Assembly: GCA_030704615.1 (NCBI GenBank)
Contig: CM060732.1
Span: 27,509,053-27,573,052 of the forward strand
DNA: 64,000 nucleotides
Direction of reading: 5' to 3'
From: Takakia lepidozioides
Lineage: Eukaryota; Streptophyta; Takakiopsida; Takakiales; Takakiaceae
Shown here one piece after another: positions 46,425-58,936 of the stretch. Below the pieces are notes generated by a model. That model made no database searches. It saw nothing but the letters and a program-made list of their open reading frames with translations, and was not told the DNA's origin. The stretch's first letter is position 1. Every line of letters begins with the position of its first letter. Position numbers and translations under genes: made by a program.

Positions 46425-48100
46425 AAAATGACCTCCAGCCACTCCTTTATGAACTTCTTCCAGAACTTTATTTACTTCATGGTGGTACAAGCATCGTTTA
46501 AGAACTCCATCAGGTCCAAGCTTATACAATCTGCCACCTATTATAGTGTAAGGTAAAGCCCTGATGGCTATTCTCTTTCTCTGTTCCTTCCCATAATTGG
46601 GTGGGCACTGACCATGAATAAGGTAGTATCTGATTGGCCACTGCCAATCTAACCATTCATCTGCACTTCCTTGCACCTCCACTACAAATAAACTCACATC
46701 AGGTAGTTGGCCGTCTACTCCCGTGGCGGGCTCTCCTGTTGATAGGCATGACAAGTGATTTGCTACAAGATGCAAACGGCCAAGCTTGTAAACAACTTCG
46801 AATTCAAACTCGTACAAGATTATTAACCATCTTGCTATCCTGCCACTTATCAAAGGCTTGTTCACCAGATAAATCAAAGCCTGATGATCCACATAAAACA
46901 TAAACTTCCTTCCCAATAGGTAATGCCTGAATTTCCTGACTGCATAAATCATTGCCAATGCTTCTCTTTCAATGGTGCTATAGTTCCTTTTAGCACTGTT
47001 CAACAACCAGCTAGCATAGTACAGAGGTGAATCTATGTTTCATGTGATATTTTGGGCTAACACAGCTCCCAATGCTTCTCTTGAGGCATCACAGTGTACA
47101 TTAAATACTACATGCCAGTGAGGGTTAATCAACACAGGTGTAGTTGATACTCACAATGTAAGTGCCTCAAATGCGTGTTGGCATTCAGCTGTCCATGCAA
47201 ACACTGCATCCTTCTTCAAAAGCTTGCTCAAAGGTGCTGCCGTCTGTACATACCGTCTGACAAACCTTTTGTAGTAATTGGTTTGTCCAAGCAATCTCTT
47301 TAGACTTTTAACATTTCCTGGTGGTGGAGATGCTTTAATGGCCTCTGTCTTTCTGGGATCCACAAGCAGTCCTCTCTTATACACAATGTGTTCCAGAAGT
47401 ACCCCTGAATTCACACAGAAAGTACACTTTTCTAGATTCAACCCAAGCTCTCTCATCCTACATCGGGCCAAACATAATTCCAACTTCTGCAAGTGCTCAT
47501 TCTTAGAGCTGTACACACTGAAGTTATCTAAGAACACTTGCATGAAATCATCCAAATACTCATAGAATGATTCACTTATCACTCTTTGAAAAGTTGCTGG
47601 TGCATTACAAAGTCCAAAAGGCATGACTTTGTATGCATAAGCACCCCAATCTGTGATAAAAGCTGTTTTTCCCTAGTCTTCTTGTTCCACTTGCACTTGG
47701 TTATACCCACTGAAGCCATCCTTGAATGAGTACATCTCATGGCCTGCCAGAGTGTTCAGTACAACTTCTGTGAACGGTAAAGGAAATGGATCTTTCTTTG
47801 TACAAGCATTCAACTTCTTATAGTTCACACAGACTCTCAGTTTGCCATTCTTCTTGGGAACTATCACAATGGGTGCCAACCAAGTTGTATACTCTATTGG
47901 GTATATGAACTTAGCCTCAGCCAGCTTCCTGATCTCTTCCCCAACTTTCTGTGCATAGTTGGGATTCATCCTTACCTCGCCTGTTTAATTGGCACTTGAC
48001 CCTGGTTCCAATTCAATCTTATGCTGACAAATCTCAGGTGGTATCCCTTTCAGATCCTCATAGCTCCAAGCAAATACATCTTGGTAATTTTGCACATAAA
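46425..48100 (-). pseudogene. Ty3/gypsy pol fragment (reverse transcriptase, RNase H), second lineage
   Basis: The minus strand begins near 48,097 with DVFAWSYEDLKGIP and EICQHKIELEPGS, then reverse transcriptase: WLAPIVIVPKKNGKLRVCVNY, KDPFPLPF, MPFGLCNAPATFQRV. The active-site motif reads VFLDNFSVY, where FxDD is expected, so the second Asp is Asn. RNase H follows with VFNVHCDASREALGAVL, EREALAMIYAVRKFRHYLLG and YVDHQAL. The frame then runs into CACTA sequence at 46,424. Stops interrupt it near 48,000 and 47,675. It differs from the intact chromovirus and resembles the lineage with VF(M/L)DDFSVY motifs (Athila/Tat-like), an inference from motif memory. Confidence 0.85.
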
Positions 48101-48114
48101 AACAGGTTGATTTG

Positions 48115-48469
48115 TTCTAGTCCATAGCTCTTATGTTTTGGGTTTTTGAGGTGTCGTCTTTCACTAAAAATACATACAAACCTATAATCTAGAGGTGCCA
48201 GGTGGTATATGGACAAGTGATTGTAAACCTAGATTTTGACGTCTAAATATTTTTTCAAATTAAAGATTAAAATATCTAGTAAAGAATGTTTCCAATATTT
48301 GAGGAGAGACTCTTTACTAAAAATGTTATGTATACTACTATCTATCTTTAAAAAATAAATTGAAAGCAATAGACTCAACAAAGAAAAAAAAAAGAAAAAA
48401 AAAATCCATGGACTTCCAGTGGACTCAACATGTGCCGCTTTTGATCCACCCAATCCTACAACTGCCCAT
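48115..48469. mobile_element. TIR element, copy 2 (right portion)
   Basis: Matches 16,360-16,700 in the same order: GTCCATAGCTC, ACCTATAATCT, CTAGGTGG or CCAGGTGG, AATATTTG.G..AG, GACTCTTTACTAAA, TATACTAC or TATACCAT, ATCTATC, CATGGACTT, and the end CAACTGCCCAT. Its right end borders the LINE at 48,470, as the first copy's right end borders LINE sequence. The left end is not evident. Confidence 0.6.
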
Positions 48470-51400
48470 CATCAAACTCTATCGTTTTAACCAATGGTCT
48501 AGTATGGAACTTAGCCTACACAAATGTGGTATCACTGCAGCAACACACCAAAGCCGGCTCACCAAAACTGCTATCGCCTCCCACTGCAAACTCTATGTAC
48601 ATTACCAAAACAAACCTCCCCCCTTCTTGGGACCTGATGAACCATACACCTACTTAGGCATTCAACTGGTCCCATCCCTCACCTAGAATATCCAAAAGGA
48701 GTCCACCTCATCCAAACTAGCCAATAAAAGCTTGTCTCTCCTCAAATCCCCAATTGCCATTCGCCTTAAATTAGCCATCATACAATCAGTACTAAAAACC
48801 CAAGTTCAATATTCTTTATATGCTGCCCCTTTCTCTCTCCCGGACATTAAAAAACTTGATAGGATGAAACGTGTGTGTGGTCTGGTCTACCTATTAGCAC
48901 CCCCAGTGCCCTTACCCAACTCCCAACCGACAGCTACGGAATTGGCTCAAGTCCCCTAATCATCTCATACGCCCGCACCTTAGGCACACAACTAACCGAG
49001 GCCCTTAATGACCCCGGTCGCTTGGGACTTATCTACCAAGGCCTCCTTAAATTTATTGCTTTAAAATACAATGGCCTCTACTCTCTCCCATCATTGCACC
49101 CCCAAGCCTGCCTGCACTCTCCCACCGCACGCACACTGCTTATACTCCGCCAAATAAAAATTAGCATACAAACGACATACCACACTATCCTAATACCTCT
49201 TCACCACTAGAATTCGCATGGCTCACCAGCCCCTTCCTCTCCCAATTCAAAACTTCTCATCCCAAACAAAAAACACCATCCTTACCTACTTTAAAGAATG
49301 ACATATTACCACCCTCACCCAACTCACCACTGCCATGGGGCATAGACTCCTGACACCAACCGAATTTACTCTTAAACACTCCAGAGCTACGATCAAAACT
49401 AGTCGATACTTGCACCATCTCCGCGCCCTATTCTGCCACCCCTCAGCATCATGTACTCTTGAATGTGAGATCCCCTGTTTACACTTCCCCCATACTCCCC
49501 AATACTTGCTACCCAAATACAGATCCACCCCGGCTACCTCCATTCTCCAAAAGCTTAAAACATCATACAACAGTAATAACACCACAAACCCAGACCCCAA
49601 CCCTCCCTCCTCACCACCCCCTACTCAAAATAACGCACTAGACCACGACTCCCCCCAACCCTCTCTAACCCCCTCCAACGATCTGCCCGATACCCCCATC
49701 TTTTCCCAATCAACCCCATCTACGTTACCCCCAACCTCACCCAGTAACCCGGATAATCCCAATGCCTTCGTCATTGAAGCTATTGTTGGAATTAAAACCC
49801 AAACGTCATTAGACTCCTTTGGAGCCACCTATGTTGATACTTTTTATTATTGTAAATGGGCTGGCTACCCATCAGATGCCAACACATGGCAAATTGAGGA
49901 CGACCTCTTTGGCCCACACGATGATTGCGACCCTGATCACAATCTTACCCTCCTCACTACCTTTCACAAACGCACCAATACTAACTACCTAACTCATATC
50001 CATCAACAGCACGCCTCCCTCACCCAACCTATAGACAACTGATATATACACAACTCGATAGCTGCCCCTAACATACGCATCTGCACGACCGAGTGCAACC
50101 CCCATAAAGACATAGATCATGATCCTCCTATGATTCATATCGGTCACCGCCTCTCCAATATCTATGCCCCATACGGTCGCTTCATTGGTCTCATCCCTAA
50201 TGACAGGCTCACTTGGCTATGGGGTAAGTACTCCACTCACCTCACAAACTTGCAAACCCTACAACCCCCTAAACAAGACTTTGCCACCGAAATATATTGG
50301 CTTATTGAGCATTATCATAAAGACACCCCCACCAAAAAACCACGTTCTCTTGCCAGATTAGCCACGGCTTGTGCCCATACCACTATACCCCATGACATCC
50401 TAGCACTTCTCATCAAATCCTTCCAACTCACTCACTCATCTACTCAAGTCCGCTCACATGTCCAATGGAACTACAGTCATTTGCTAGCCCGCACCACAGA
50501 GACTACATCTTTGTCGCCATGGGCCCTACCACTCAGCACACCTGGGCTAGGCTGGGCTGGACCCCCCCCCCCCCCCCCCCGGGTACCCTCGCGCTTGAAG
50601 CTCTCCAATGGGCCCGCTTTGCCGCTCAATCATCTCCTCATGCTCTTACCATCCTCATACTTACACAACAACAATCACCCAGCGACTCCCACCCTTTTCT
50701 ACGTCTCCCTGCAGGGGTCAACCTACTAGCCACAATCAACCCAAACCAGCTCAAATATGTGCATACCCCACCCCTTCCCAAAAACCTCCAATACAAAGAA
50801 CCAACTCTCACCTTAATCCTATATGTACACCACTCTTCCCCTGCCACTATACCAACACCCTTCATGCGCCAACTAAACCAACTACTAACCCGGATGCACA
50901 AACTGAAGGCTGTTACCCATTACCCAAACATCCCTCTCCCGCATTCCGCTTCCTCTAATGACACATCAATTTCATTCCCCATTATCAAACCAAACAAAGC
51001 TTGGGTTATGGCAAGACAACACCCTTTTCCGGCCACCCCGCCAATACCCATACCCCCTATACCCTCATTAACCGCCAAAACATCCCTCTTCAATACCCCC
51101 CATCTAGCTCCCATTATGCTGATGGGTCCCTCATGAAACCCAATTCCGGCTACGGCATATATCACGCAGCCACCAACCAAGGCACTGCCCTCAGGCTCCC
51201 TGGCCCTGCCACCATACTGCGTGCAGAACTCATGGCCATATTCGAAGCACTTTCCTTACTAGATACCTTCCCGCCCCCATACTATATCTTCACAGATAGC
51301 CTCACCTCACTCTTTCTCATTTGGAACCACATCTTCTGCCCCTCCTCCCACCATCATCACCCAGACCGCAACCTCATTGCAACCATCGTCAATCTTGCCA

Positions 51401-51948
51401 TCTCCAACAGCCACCCCATCCATTTTCTCAAAGTCCGATCACACACCGGCATTCAAGGTAATGAGGCGGCATACCTGCTTGCCCAAGAAGGCGCCTCTCT
51501 ACCTCCAGTAGTTCCCGCGGATGACCCTATTCAAATTGCTCACAACCACCCCTTTTGGTTCATTCATCCAATCCCAGACCCCCCCGCACTGCGGCCAATA
51601 CGTAATCTTATGACCACTCTCATCCGGGAAGCAAACAAATAAGCCGCCGCCTCTCTAAGCCACACCAAAGTGCACATTCAGAAATGGACTCAGTCTACAG
51701 TGCTTCACCACAAGCTATCAAACTATTTTTGGCATACCAAAGCTACCTGCACTGACGCACAGATCCGGCAAACACTCAAATTCCGATATGCCCAATACAT
51801 GGGTCACCAGTGTAAACATATCTCTTGGCCATGCCTCTTCCCATCACCATATTGCCCATTATGCTCACACACCCATCATGAGCGCGACACCTGGCCACAC
51901 CTACTTAGCCAATGTACCCACCCGATTATCCATGGTCTCCATACAGCG
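48470..51948 (+). pseudogene. Chromodomain LINE, copy II
   Basis: Non-LTR retrotransposon ORF2, missing its 5' part. In order: end of the reverse transcriptase (NQWSSMELSLHKCG, EPYTYLGIQL, 48,490-48,685); thumb-like helices (LKLAIIQSVLKTQVQY); a Cys-containing stretch; a Pro/Ser/Thr-rich linker (49,560-49,760); a chromodomain at 49,768-49,915 (FVIEAIVGIKTQTSLD, YYCKWAGYPSDANTW); a middle region; RNase H at about 51,110-51,490 (HYADGS, AELMAIFEAL, IFTDSLTSL, KVRSHTGIQGNEAAYLLA); and the knuckle CPLCSHTHHERDT..HLLSQC near 51,858-51,918. The last RNase H Asp is Tyr here (AAYLL versus EVDLL in copy I). A stop at 48,685, several frame changes and a 3' cut at 51,948 make it inactive. Confidence 0.8.
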
Positions 51949-52331
51949 TAGCTACGGCGTGAGCCCAGCCCCGTGAGCCTGGGAGCTGAGCTCACGCTTC
52001 AAGGAAGCGTGAGCGGCACAAATCTGCTGGAGAAGCAGGTCCTATAGGCGAGGATTGCAAGAAGAGGGCCTATTACCGTGGACAAAACAAAGGGGGCCAC
52101 CATGCACCATGTCTGCAATGCCTGCACAAAAAGAGGAATATGAAAATATGGCAGAATTGAGCTCAGAATGATTGACACACTTTATTTCAATTCACAGATA
52201 GACGCTTACAATGAATGGCATGTGCATTTGCCCTGGTTCCGTGAACGTAATGTATGTGTTTGTCCTAAATGCAAAGTCTTCACACGGTAACCTGGAAACC
52301 AGCGTGGGAAGCGGGCATGGCTCGTATGTGT
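51949..52331. other. 3' flank of the SWIM-type gene
   Basis: No frame of note. A GC-rich stem (GCTCACGCTTC/GAAGCGTGAGC, 51,991-52,012) lies here and could be a 3' end or an element border. Confidence 0.4.
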
Positions 52332-55300
52332 TCAAAGAGAATTTGGCGGAGCCCTACGTGAGGTGTCCCGCTGCAGAAGGGTGATGACTTCTCCGTAGCC
52401 TAGTGTGGCTTGGTGAATGAATTGGTCTCTCTTACCGTCGCAACACATAATTACAAGGTATATGTAATATTGATGCTTGCAGGGGACCCACTTCCCTCTC
52501 ATGCCGAGAGCGCCCTCACGCATCGTTACAAAATCCGGACAAGTGCAAGTAGGGAAATTCCCCACGGTAACCTGATATTCTTTGCCATGAAGAACTGAGC
52601 CAATAGACAGCACTGTGTAAATCCGTCCATACCCCGGGGCAGGGACTTCGGTGATACGAGCCACCCGAGCCTGCAAAATTCTAGCCGATTCCATCTTGCA
52701 TTCGTGATCTGCACCCGAAGCGACACGGCGCACTGTTTTTCCATCTCTTTTTGTTGGGTGGGAGTCGGCACCGGGTGGAGGCATTGCCGGAGCATGTGGC
52801 ACATCTGTGCCGACAGTGCACAAGGGCACCACTCGGGATCGTGCAAGACAAAACCCTCCCTCCTCCAGCATGCTTATCTCGGTTGTTGACAGCGACGTCC
52901 CAAGTTTCACAGGCCAAATTGCGGGGGGAGGGGGTTTCATTATCACCGAAGGATGAACTGTTCCCTTGACGCATCGTGCCATATCGTCTGGGCAGAACCA
53001 GAACTTGTGGTCCTTTGACTCCCCACTATGATAAGGTCGGAACAACCCTGTGAATGTTGGAGCTAGAGTCCCCCTGGAGCCTTTGCATATTTTTGATTTG
53101 CATTTCTTGAAAGAGGGGGTCCGAATTGCCATGCAAGCAACTCTAGATCCTGGTGGGGTGCGTTCTATATGCCACTCACTATCAATGCAATCAGATTCCT
53201 GCACCATGGCCACCACCTCCTCCAATGGGATTCCTGCTGCTGTGCTTGCATGTTCTGCACCTGCTCCACAGGAGGAGGACCCACCTGGGAAAGGGCTGGC
53301 ACATGACTTAGTCTGCACTGGAGACACCTTTGGCACAGAGAAATTGACCATGTCTGGGCGATGGGAATCTCCATTTGACCCTGGAAGAGTGTTCAATTTC
53401 CTTTTGCATGATCCAAATCTTTCCTCGCCTTCCAAATGAGGGAGCCTGGATTGCAAAGGGGAGCCTTCAATGCACCTGTTCAGAGCTCTGGCCATCTTCG
53501 ATGGGTCTCCGGACCTACTCGCAGCCCTTAGCATCAACAAATCGTACCGGGGCCCTTGCCTCCACCCCGTCCCATCAGAAAATTGCGGTACCTGGTTTGT
53601 TGTGTAAGTGCCCGCACCATGTCATCAGCAGTGGCCACATACAAGTCACGACCTGCTTTGGTAGATTGCTGCATCCAGGCGTTATGAACAGTCTCCGCCA
53701 AATTACAGGATGGCATGTCGGCCAAGTCCTCCAAGGACATGTCCTGCAGGAGGCATTGCATGGAAATGTGAGGAAGGAAAGGAAATGGAAGAGGTTCTGC
53801 AAGCGACAATCCAAGAACCCCAAATGAAGAGGCACGATGCAAAATTTGTGATTTTGGGATTCAAGAGGCTTGTAGTGTGAAAAGAAGGGGCGTGAATCCC
53901 CTTCTGTATAATTCTAATTGTGCTCCCCTCCATTGATTGCGGAGCAAGAGGAAAGAAGCGTTCTTTCTAATCTGTCCAACTGTCGTCACTTGGCTGTGGG
54001 TTTCCCTCAGCTCCTCCGTGATCAGAGTTCAAGCAATCCTCATCCACGCCGCAGCGGAAGGGAAGACATGGATGGGGAGTCAATTTGTTGTTCACTCTTG
54101 GTTCTACCTTTTACACAACATCCCCTATCAGCAGGTACAGCACCAGCTATGCTGGTGCGATGTATTCAGTGATGCAAATCAGCCCAATGGCAGCGGTAAA
54201 CACGATCCTTTATGTGAAGCCCACTTGAGCAGTGATAGGTCGGAAATCCCCTTTTTGTAGTGGTGACACAGATTTAGGAGGAGGCAGCTCAGATCTTCAT
54301 GGTCTGCAGGGGCACTGGTTTCTTTCAGGTTTCAGGTTTTCTTCATCTCATCTCCCCAAATTGGCCAACCCCCCCAACAGCCCTTTTGAATTGCAGCTCT
54401 CTCCTTACCCAAATCCCATTTTTCACTCTCTCTCTTTCTTTTCCCTTTTTGTCTGTTTCACTATCTCTGTCTATGTCCCCAGGTTCCCCACTATTTCACA
54501 GCAGCAGATCTGTCATGTAATGTGAATGCACACGCTGCTAGGCATCCAGTGCGGCCAGCCTTGAAGTCATCCTCGGTCTCTCAAGACACAACCATCCCAT
54601 CCATCAGTCTCTCTCTCTTTTCCTTTTTCCAATGACCCATCGCTCAAACAGCTCTCATCTCTTTTGTCAGACTTCAACCCAAATACCCCAACATCCCTCT
54701 TTTCCCTTCAACTGTGGAACGCAGTTGTTCAGATCCTGATCCCATAGTGAAATCACCTTATCCTTTCCATGTTTTTTTGCAACTCCAGCTAACCATCATT
54801 GATCTCTCCAAACAAACAAGCCAGATCTACATTGGTTCCAGGTTATCACTACACACGGCAGCATGGTGTCCAGGTTTATGACACTGAATCAGAATGCAAG
54901 AATGAAGACAACAGTGACCATTCTGAATTCAGTGACGAACAGGCTCTCTCTTTCTCTCTCTCTTCACTTATTTCTCTCAGTGTCATCACAACATCAGGTG
55001 CATCCATCCTTTCCACGTTCTGGTCTGAAGTCCAGAGTCTCCATTCCCATTTCAAAAACATTTTCTTGTCACATGTCTCTACCTTTTCTCTTCTGCCAAG
55101 ATGGCAGTCCTAAATCTACCAAAGCAATTTCTAAGTCCACCCAAAAAGAAGCCTCTGTTCATCGACTTATCTGTTTTTATCCACTAGTGAAGCGGCGGGT
55201 CTGCCTGTCAAGGTGGCACCTTGCCATCGCCCGTCAGCAGCCACTTCAACCCTTTCTCTTTGTCTTGATTCCAGACCTTATGACGCCATGATGGCTCCCC

Positions 55301-58062
55301 TTCTTCACTTGGACCATCCTGTGGCCTGACAACCAGATTACGCTATGCAATTCTTCCTCTCGAATTGGCCTGGTCCTATAACAAGGAGACACAAAGCAGC
55401 TAGAAGCTTAATGACAGAGAACCTGAGATACCATACAGCCAGAACTCCACATGCTTTACCTCCCCCCCATTGATTGTGCCCAGACTCTCTTCCCTGTGCT
55501 TTCAGCAGCTGGCCTTTTCCTTGCTTGCTCATCTGCCCATAACTATCATCTTCAAGGCACTGGCGGCAGTGGTGGTGCGCCGCTTTCCTTACATGCTTCT
55601 ATCTCTTGGAATTGATCATCACTACGAGAGAGGCGGCACCGCTTCTTTCTACATAGAATACCAAGCAGAGGCGTCTTAATGCCGCTTCCCAAGCCAAGCA
55701 AGATCCCACCGCGCAGGTACAACCTCCTAACACAGGCTGCCCTACCGACACCACTGCTTGCAACAGCCGCCACGAGCCATCCGTCATCTTCCTCTTCATG
55801 TTTCTCAACCCACGATCTTTTAGGTCAAGAACCAGTGATGAAAACGTTCATCGCATGGATGAAAATGTGTACCGTCATGACTTAGCCATTTTCTCCTGGC
55901 AAAGCATAAGTTCAGTGCGCTCATGAAATTACCTACATGAAGGGATACATCCTTTCTGCAGTTGGGATGACGGGCACTCCGTCATAGTGATGTAGGTCGT
56001 AATGGTAAACATATGTAATGTTCTCTCCCCTGCATTCACACTACAGGCTTACCGTCGTCATGAAAGCTCCCCGCTGTCTGTATCTGAAGTGCCAGAAAAC
56101 CAACCAGTCCTCCAACTCCTTCAGGTGGATACCAGTAGCAGCACCAGAGGAGAACCACCAAGCCCGGATTGCTTGGTAAGTGCTCTCAGCTTCTCCCATT
56201 GAGGTGGCATTTTTGTACTTGAGACAGAGCCTTCTGTGCTCCAACTGAAGGTCAGGGCAAATGTAGCGCTTTGTATGACGTGCCAGAGATTGACTCCAAT
56301 GGAAGAGGCATGTGCGCTCCCTATTTTCCATTGGGACCTTAGGATCCCCCGAACCAAACACGCGCCGCACCGCATTGAAATTTGCCTGTGCACTATCAGC
56401 CATGAAGCCCGCAAAATTTGTGTTCTGTACTCCATTGCGCTGCATGACGGCCAGGAGCGAATTCCACATGAGCATCTGGGATTCAGTGTCCTCCGACTGC
56501 ATATCACAAATTGCTATTGAGAGCACACGCTGGTACGCTGGATCATACACATGGCACGCCATGGTTGTCCAACCCTTCACCCGTTTGCAGTGATCAAACA
56601 TCAACCAACATTTAGCCAAATCTCCTCCAGGTTGCATTCGGCGGACAATGCTCACACCACTGCCTTCGCCCACTGCGGACATCTTGAACAAATATACCTT
56701 GGACGAGCCTTGGCCAGGGAAGATACTGTTTTGAATGAATTCATAGCGACTTCTCCGTTTGAGGTCCATAATGTTGTCCATGAATCCAGCAGTGCTTGTG
56801 CCGACTCTGAGTGCATTCACCTGGTTTCGAATATTGGGAGAGCTCAACACGGAGAAATGGTCCATCACTACATCAAGCGAATCTGCATCCAGCATTGGTT
56901 GTGTCGAATCCCCTTCACCCAGTATGTGTTTTTCCAGGAAAGCCTTGCTAGCTGCAAGCGCTATAGCAGAAGGTGTTGCACAAGGGGCATTGTGGAACTC
57001 TTGCTTCAGCAGATTTCTAGCGATGTCCACGCTATCCCTGCAACTTCCTTTGGACACAGGATGATCGTGTGCACCCATATGAATGCAGGCACGAGCCATT
57101 GTCTTGCATCGGTGTGCCACCTGGTACATACGAGCGTGGCACACAGAAACACATGACGGGGAAAGTTTGCAGAATCTGCACACAAAAGTATTGGTCTTGG
57201 GAGGGGCAAGTCCTGGGGTGAAAGGATTCAGGGGCACACCTTCCCACTCACTTTCGTTTGGTTGAGCGTTGTTTCTCAGGCGAGGGCAAGAAATATTCAG
57301 GCACTTGCAATGCCCAACGCAAACCGACCTTCGAAATTTCAATCCAATGTCGTTGTGGTTGTTCCTGCACCAAGGGTGTCCGTCATGTTTCTTGTCCATG
57401 CCCTGCAGAAGCCCAGCCAGTCCATTGGAAGATGTGGGAGGGTTGAGCTCAAACAAGATGTCCCCATCAAACTCTGTTGGCACGTATTGAACCCGCTGCA
57501 CACGAAGGGACTCCCAATCAACAAAACGCAGCTCGCTCTTGCACCCAGGCACCCCTGCGAGGGTTTTCAATTTTGGAATGACACTCGTTATCTCTTGCAA
57601 TTCGGATTCATCCAAGAATGGAGTCTGCACTGGCGGAGGAATCTCAGAAACATCCTCCGAGGACGAGTCTGAAAGAGTCACGAATGTAGTGGATGTGCTC
57701 ACCTCTTGTTTCACATGAACTGTGCCCTTTTGCTGCACGACCGATGCTGCAGTTCCAGGGGTAGTGACTGATCCTGCTGATTGTCTTCTCTCTTTTCCAA
57801 GGACACGGTATGGGCCTGAAAGGACTCTCCACTTCCTTCCACACTCGCCAACCAATGGTTTCTCCAAATGTCCAGAATCCAAATTCCCATCCTCATCATA
57901 CACCTCTTTTTGAACAAACAGAGAACCCAATTCCAGTGGGAACACTGTAACCAGCTCATCCTCATGAACAACTGCAAACCCATCGTCGTCTGCAGTGGCA
58001 GTCAGTGGAAGACTACCTGCATTGGAATGAAATCGGGCTAGTCTATCTTGCTCCCTGGACAT
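52332..58062 (-). CDS. Mutator-like DDE / SWIM zinc-finger protein, three exons, intact frame
   Basis: Exon 1, 58,062-56,053 (670 codons, ends before GTAAGC); intron 1 to 53,744 with a pyrimidine-rich CTGCAG acceptor; exon 2, 53,743-53,592; 65-bp intron 2; exon 3, 53,526-52,332. Phases agree (0, then 2), giving 1,118 residues without a stop. Landmarks: acidic SUMO-interaction-like FVTLSDSSSED near 127-137; Cys/His cluster 248-335 ending GAHDHP, as in WRKY/GCM1-type fingers of Mutator-like transposases; MFDHCKRVKGW (Asp 490) and FMADSAQANF (Asp 556) with CLFHW 585-589 fitting a MULE DDE core; Ser/Pro-rich linker; SWIM finger TCTC...PCKH near 1047-1072. A transposase or a domesticated derivative. 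A decayed relative lies at 12-13.1 kb. Without a TIR pair I cannot say which. Confidence 0.75.
53744..56052 (-). other. Intron 1 of the SWIM-type gene (2.3 kb)
   Basis: No coding signal or recognisable element in either strand; CT-rich patches near 54,420-54,460 and 54,940-54,970. Borders are GT (56,052) and AG (53,744) on the minus strand. Confidence 0.55.
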
Positions 58063-58936
58063 GTTTTCCTACGCTGAACGAAAGTTTCGATTCACAACGG
58101 AATCCCCGAACTGATAGCCCACAATTCTCGAAAGGGGATCCACCACAAAAAAATTGAGGTCAACAAGGGTAGCACTAACCCAAAGGCTGCGGGCGATGCA
58201 TCAAAAGGATGTAGGAATGACATGCACTGAACTTCGCAGACAACCACGCTGAGAGACACCAACTAGAAAAACTGTTTTCAAATACAAGAAGCCACAAGAA
58301 GTCGTGCTGTTTTTGGATGAAAAACAAACCCTGAACATGACATGAAACCATCCTTTATGGAAAGACGGCAACAACCCTGGAGAGCAGTTCACAGGAAGAC
58401 CCCGAATGTAATGAGGTTGTGCCGTGCCAAAAGAGCACAGCACAAACATTGACACTCCAAGAGTCACCTCGCACGGATGTGTGCAACACAAGATCATTTC
58501 CGACACAACCCTTTATACCAAATGACCCCATGGCGACGATGACGGCAAAATGCAAAGCACAGGGCAGGCAGTACGACACACGTGGATGCATATGTGAAGC
58601 ACAACATTTATGGCGAATCTGCAAGAACTGCTCCAAATTGAACTAGCATTAGATTTCTACGGCACTTCCGAACTTGAAACAATGCAAGAAGGCCGCCATG
58701 TATTGGCAGGCGTCGAAGTACATCTGACATATATCACAAGTATATGCAACAGATGTACATATTTTCTAGCACTTTATTTCTTGAATAATACAAAGACGCC
58801 GAAATGGATGAATTCCGTTCGCACACAATAACAACACCCGCATCCAAATACGGTTGACAATGTCCAATTTTGATTTTGGTTACATGCAATAGCAACCCTT
58901 GTTGCAAACGTCAAACTGGAGAGCTCTAGAGGCATC
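58063..58936. other. Divergent intergenic region
   Basis: About 0.9 kb between the start of the minus-strand SWIM-type gene and the first recognised exon of the plus-strand gene. It may hold both promoters and further 5' exons. I see no clear TATA box. Confidence 0.4.

Noticed and set aside
45781-46501. Frames of 110-165 codons with Arg/Pro/Ala-rich sequence
   Set aside because: They are translations of CACTA subterminal GCGACG palindromes, including the C-terminal end of the frame that starts in the Ty3 fragment at 47,006.
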